Shown piece after piece: positions 63,593-64,000 of a stretch of 64,000 bases of DNA (within the stretch, counting starts at the first letter, position 1; the number at the start of each line of letters is the position of its first letter). The stretch lies in the NCBI RefSeq assembly GCF_000019785.1, contig NC_010524.1, forward strand, positions 434,001-498,000, read 5' to 3'. Under the pieces are notes generated by a model. The model saw only the letters and a list, made by a program, of their open reading frames with translations, was not told the DNA's origin and ran no database searches. The position numbers and the translations under genes were made by a program. This stretch comes from Leptothrix cholodnii SP-6 (GTDB lineage Bacteria; Pseudomonadota; Gammaproteobacteria; Burkholderiales; Burkholderiaceae_C).

Positions 63593-63621
63593 TATTTGCA
63601 CGATACGGTATCGTGCAAATA
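63593..63621. promoter_or_regulatory. Perfect 14-1-14 bp palindrome, probable operator
   Basis: TATTTGCACGATAC (63593-63606), a single G, then the exact reverse complement (63608-63621). The core GATACGGTATC and the length are typical of operators for TetR-family repressors. It sits 18 bp upstream of the ATG of the small membrane protein and next to its GGAG site, so a bound repressor would block transcription or early elongation. The cognate regulator is not in this window. Confidence 0.75.
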
Positions 63622-63639
63622 ACTCATCCAGGAGCTGAC

Positions 63640-63879
63640 ATGAGCCCCGATCTGTCCAGCAGTACCCTCTCCGCCACCGTTGCCGGGCTGACCCGGTTGC
63701 TGGTTGTCCTCCTGATGGCGCCGGGTGTCATCGCCGCGGCGCTGGTGGCCGGTGCGCTGGCGCTGTGCCTGATGCCGCTGCTGCTGCTGGTCGCCCCGGG
63801 GCGCCGCGCGGGTTTCTCGATCCACTCGCTGATGCCCATGCGGGCCCAGATGGCAGCACGCCGCCCAGCGGGCAGCTGA
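63640..63879 (+). CDS. Small single-helix-hairpin membrane protein, hypothetical
   Basis: This 79-residue protein has one long hydrophobic region (about 14-50, with LTRLLVVLLMAPGVIAAALVAGALALCLMPLLLLVA), probably two short helices. The C-terminus is basic (MRAQMAARRPAGS). GGAG sits six bases before the ATG. A perfect palindromic operator immediately upstream suggests tight regulation. I do not recognise the family. Confidence 0.6.
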   Translation: MSPDLSSSTLSATVAGLTRLLVVLLMAPGVIAAALVAGALALCLMPLLLLVAPGRRAGFSIHSLMPMRAQMAARRPAGS

Positions 63880-63894
63880 GCGGCGTGGCAATTC

Positions 63895-63917
63895 GCAAGC
63901 GCCGCTCGGGCGCTTGC
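63895..63917. terminator. Stem-loop between convergent genes
   Basis: GCAAGCGCC pairs perfectly with GGCGCTTGC around the five-base loop GCTCG. It lies between the plus-strand membrane protein (stop 63879) and the minus-strand gene ending at 63929. There is no T run on either side, so it is a weak or Rho-assisted bidirectional terminator. Confidence 0.55.
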
Positions 63918-63928
63918 CAGTCTGGCGA

Positions 63929-64000
63929 TTACTGCTTGACCGCTTCGGTCTGGATTACCAGGCGGATGTCATCCTGGAAACCCCAGTCCAGGCCGTACTT
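63929..64000 (-). CDS. C-terminal end of a YceI-like protein (partial)
   Basis: The last 23 residues and TAA of a minus-strand gene that runs out of the window. The peptide KYGLDWGFQDDIRLVIQTEAVKQ ends like periplasmic YceI-family lipid-binding proteins, where a (K/D)YG-x-x-(W/F)G segment precedes the final VxLxIxxEAV strand. Too little is visible to be certain of the family. Confidence 0.45.
   Translation of the reverse strand, partial: KYGLDWGFQDDIRLVIQTEAVKQ

Overview
This is a very GC-rich (roughly two thirds G+C), densely coded chromosomal segment. Its gene families point to a free-living betaproteobacterium of the order Burkholderiales, plausibly the Leptothrix/Rubrivivax group: divergent engB and cytochrome c4, Bug-type solute receptors, TRAP transporters, CaiB transferases, MsrPQ, three-part PntAB, and the dispersed C/G-rich repeat common in that order. 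The genus is an inference. No rRNA, tRNA, CRISPR array, insertion sequence or prophage was recognised.

Layout. 1-7.8 kb is housekeeping and redox: engB, cytochrome c4, MsrPQ methionine sulfoxide repair, a YitT membrane protein, a Sel1 protein, lipB-lipA lipoylation and a FecR-like exported protein. 7.8-20.5 kb is a sugar or polyol catabolic locus: a LysR regulator, a short-chain dehydrogenase, a TRAP transporter, a TIM-barrel isomerase, a SorC-type regulator and an RpiB-type isomerase, facing a fused DhaK-DhaL kinase and a very unusual transketolase-transaldolase fusion. This best fits uptake of a four-carbon polyol or ketose and its conversion to erythrose 4-phosphate. 20.8-28 kb is a quinate/shikimate operon: a TetR regulator, an operator palindrome, TRAP QMP, a type II dehydroquinase, a QuiC-type dehydroshikimate dehydratase and an AroE-like dehydrogenase. 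It would yield protocatechuate.

28-39 kb is mixed core metabolism: CBS protein, pirin, MTA/SAH nucleosidase, acyl-CoA synthetase, the proton-translocating transhydrogenase, Nudix hydrolase, a family 9 glycosyltransferase, a CDGSH protein and mnmA. 39-46 kb is one long minus-strand catabolic run: fahA, a glyoxalase-like protein, hppD, gamma carbonic anhydrase, a Bug receptor, a CaiB CoA-transferase and an HMG-CoA-lyase-family enzyme, with a divergent LysR gene. 47-52.4 kb holds pobR-pobA, a SulP transporter, a lipoprotein hydrolase and a 4-hydroxybenzoyl-CoA thioesterase, a second route to protocatechuate. A second HMG-CoA-lyase paralogue and a MATE exporter follow.

54.9-57.2 kb is a small islet of lower GC: a ribbon-helix-helix protein preceded by three CACTAGTG-type sites at exactly 21-bp spacing, plus DUF4188, DUF1653 and Sel1 proteins. 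57.4-64 kb holds a chromate transporter, an EamA exporter with an extreme histidine-rich tail, a UPF0303 protein, an AGE-family sugar epimerase under a LacI regulator whose operator overlaps its own promoter, a perfect 14-1-14 bp palindrome before a small membrane protein, and the tail of what is probably a YceI gene.

The most interesting parts are the inferred tetrulose pathway with its Tkt-Tal fusion, an in-frame repeat inside that fusion, the iterated sites in front of the ribbon-helix-helix gene, and the His-tailed EamA exporter.
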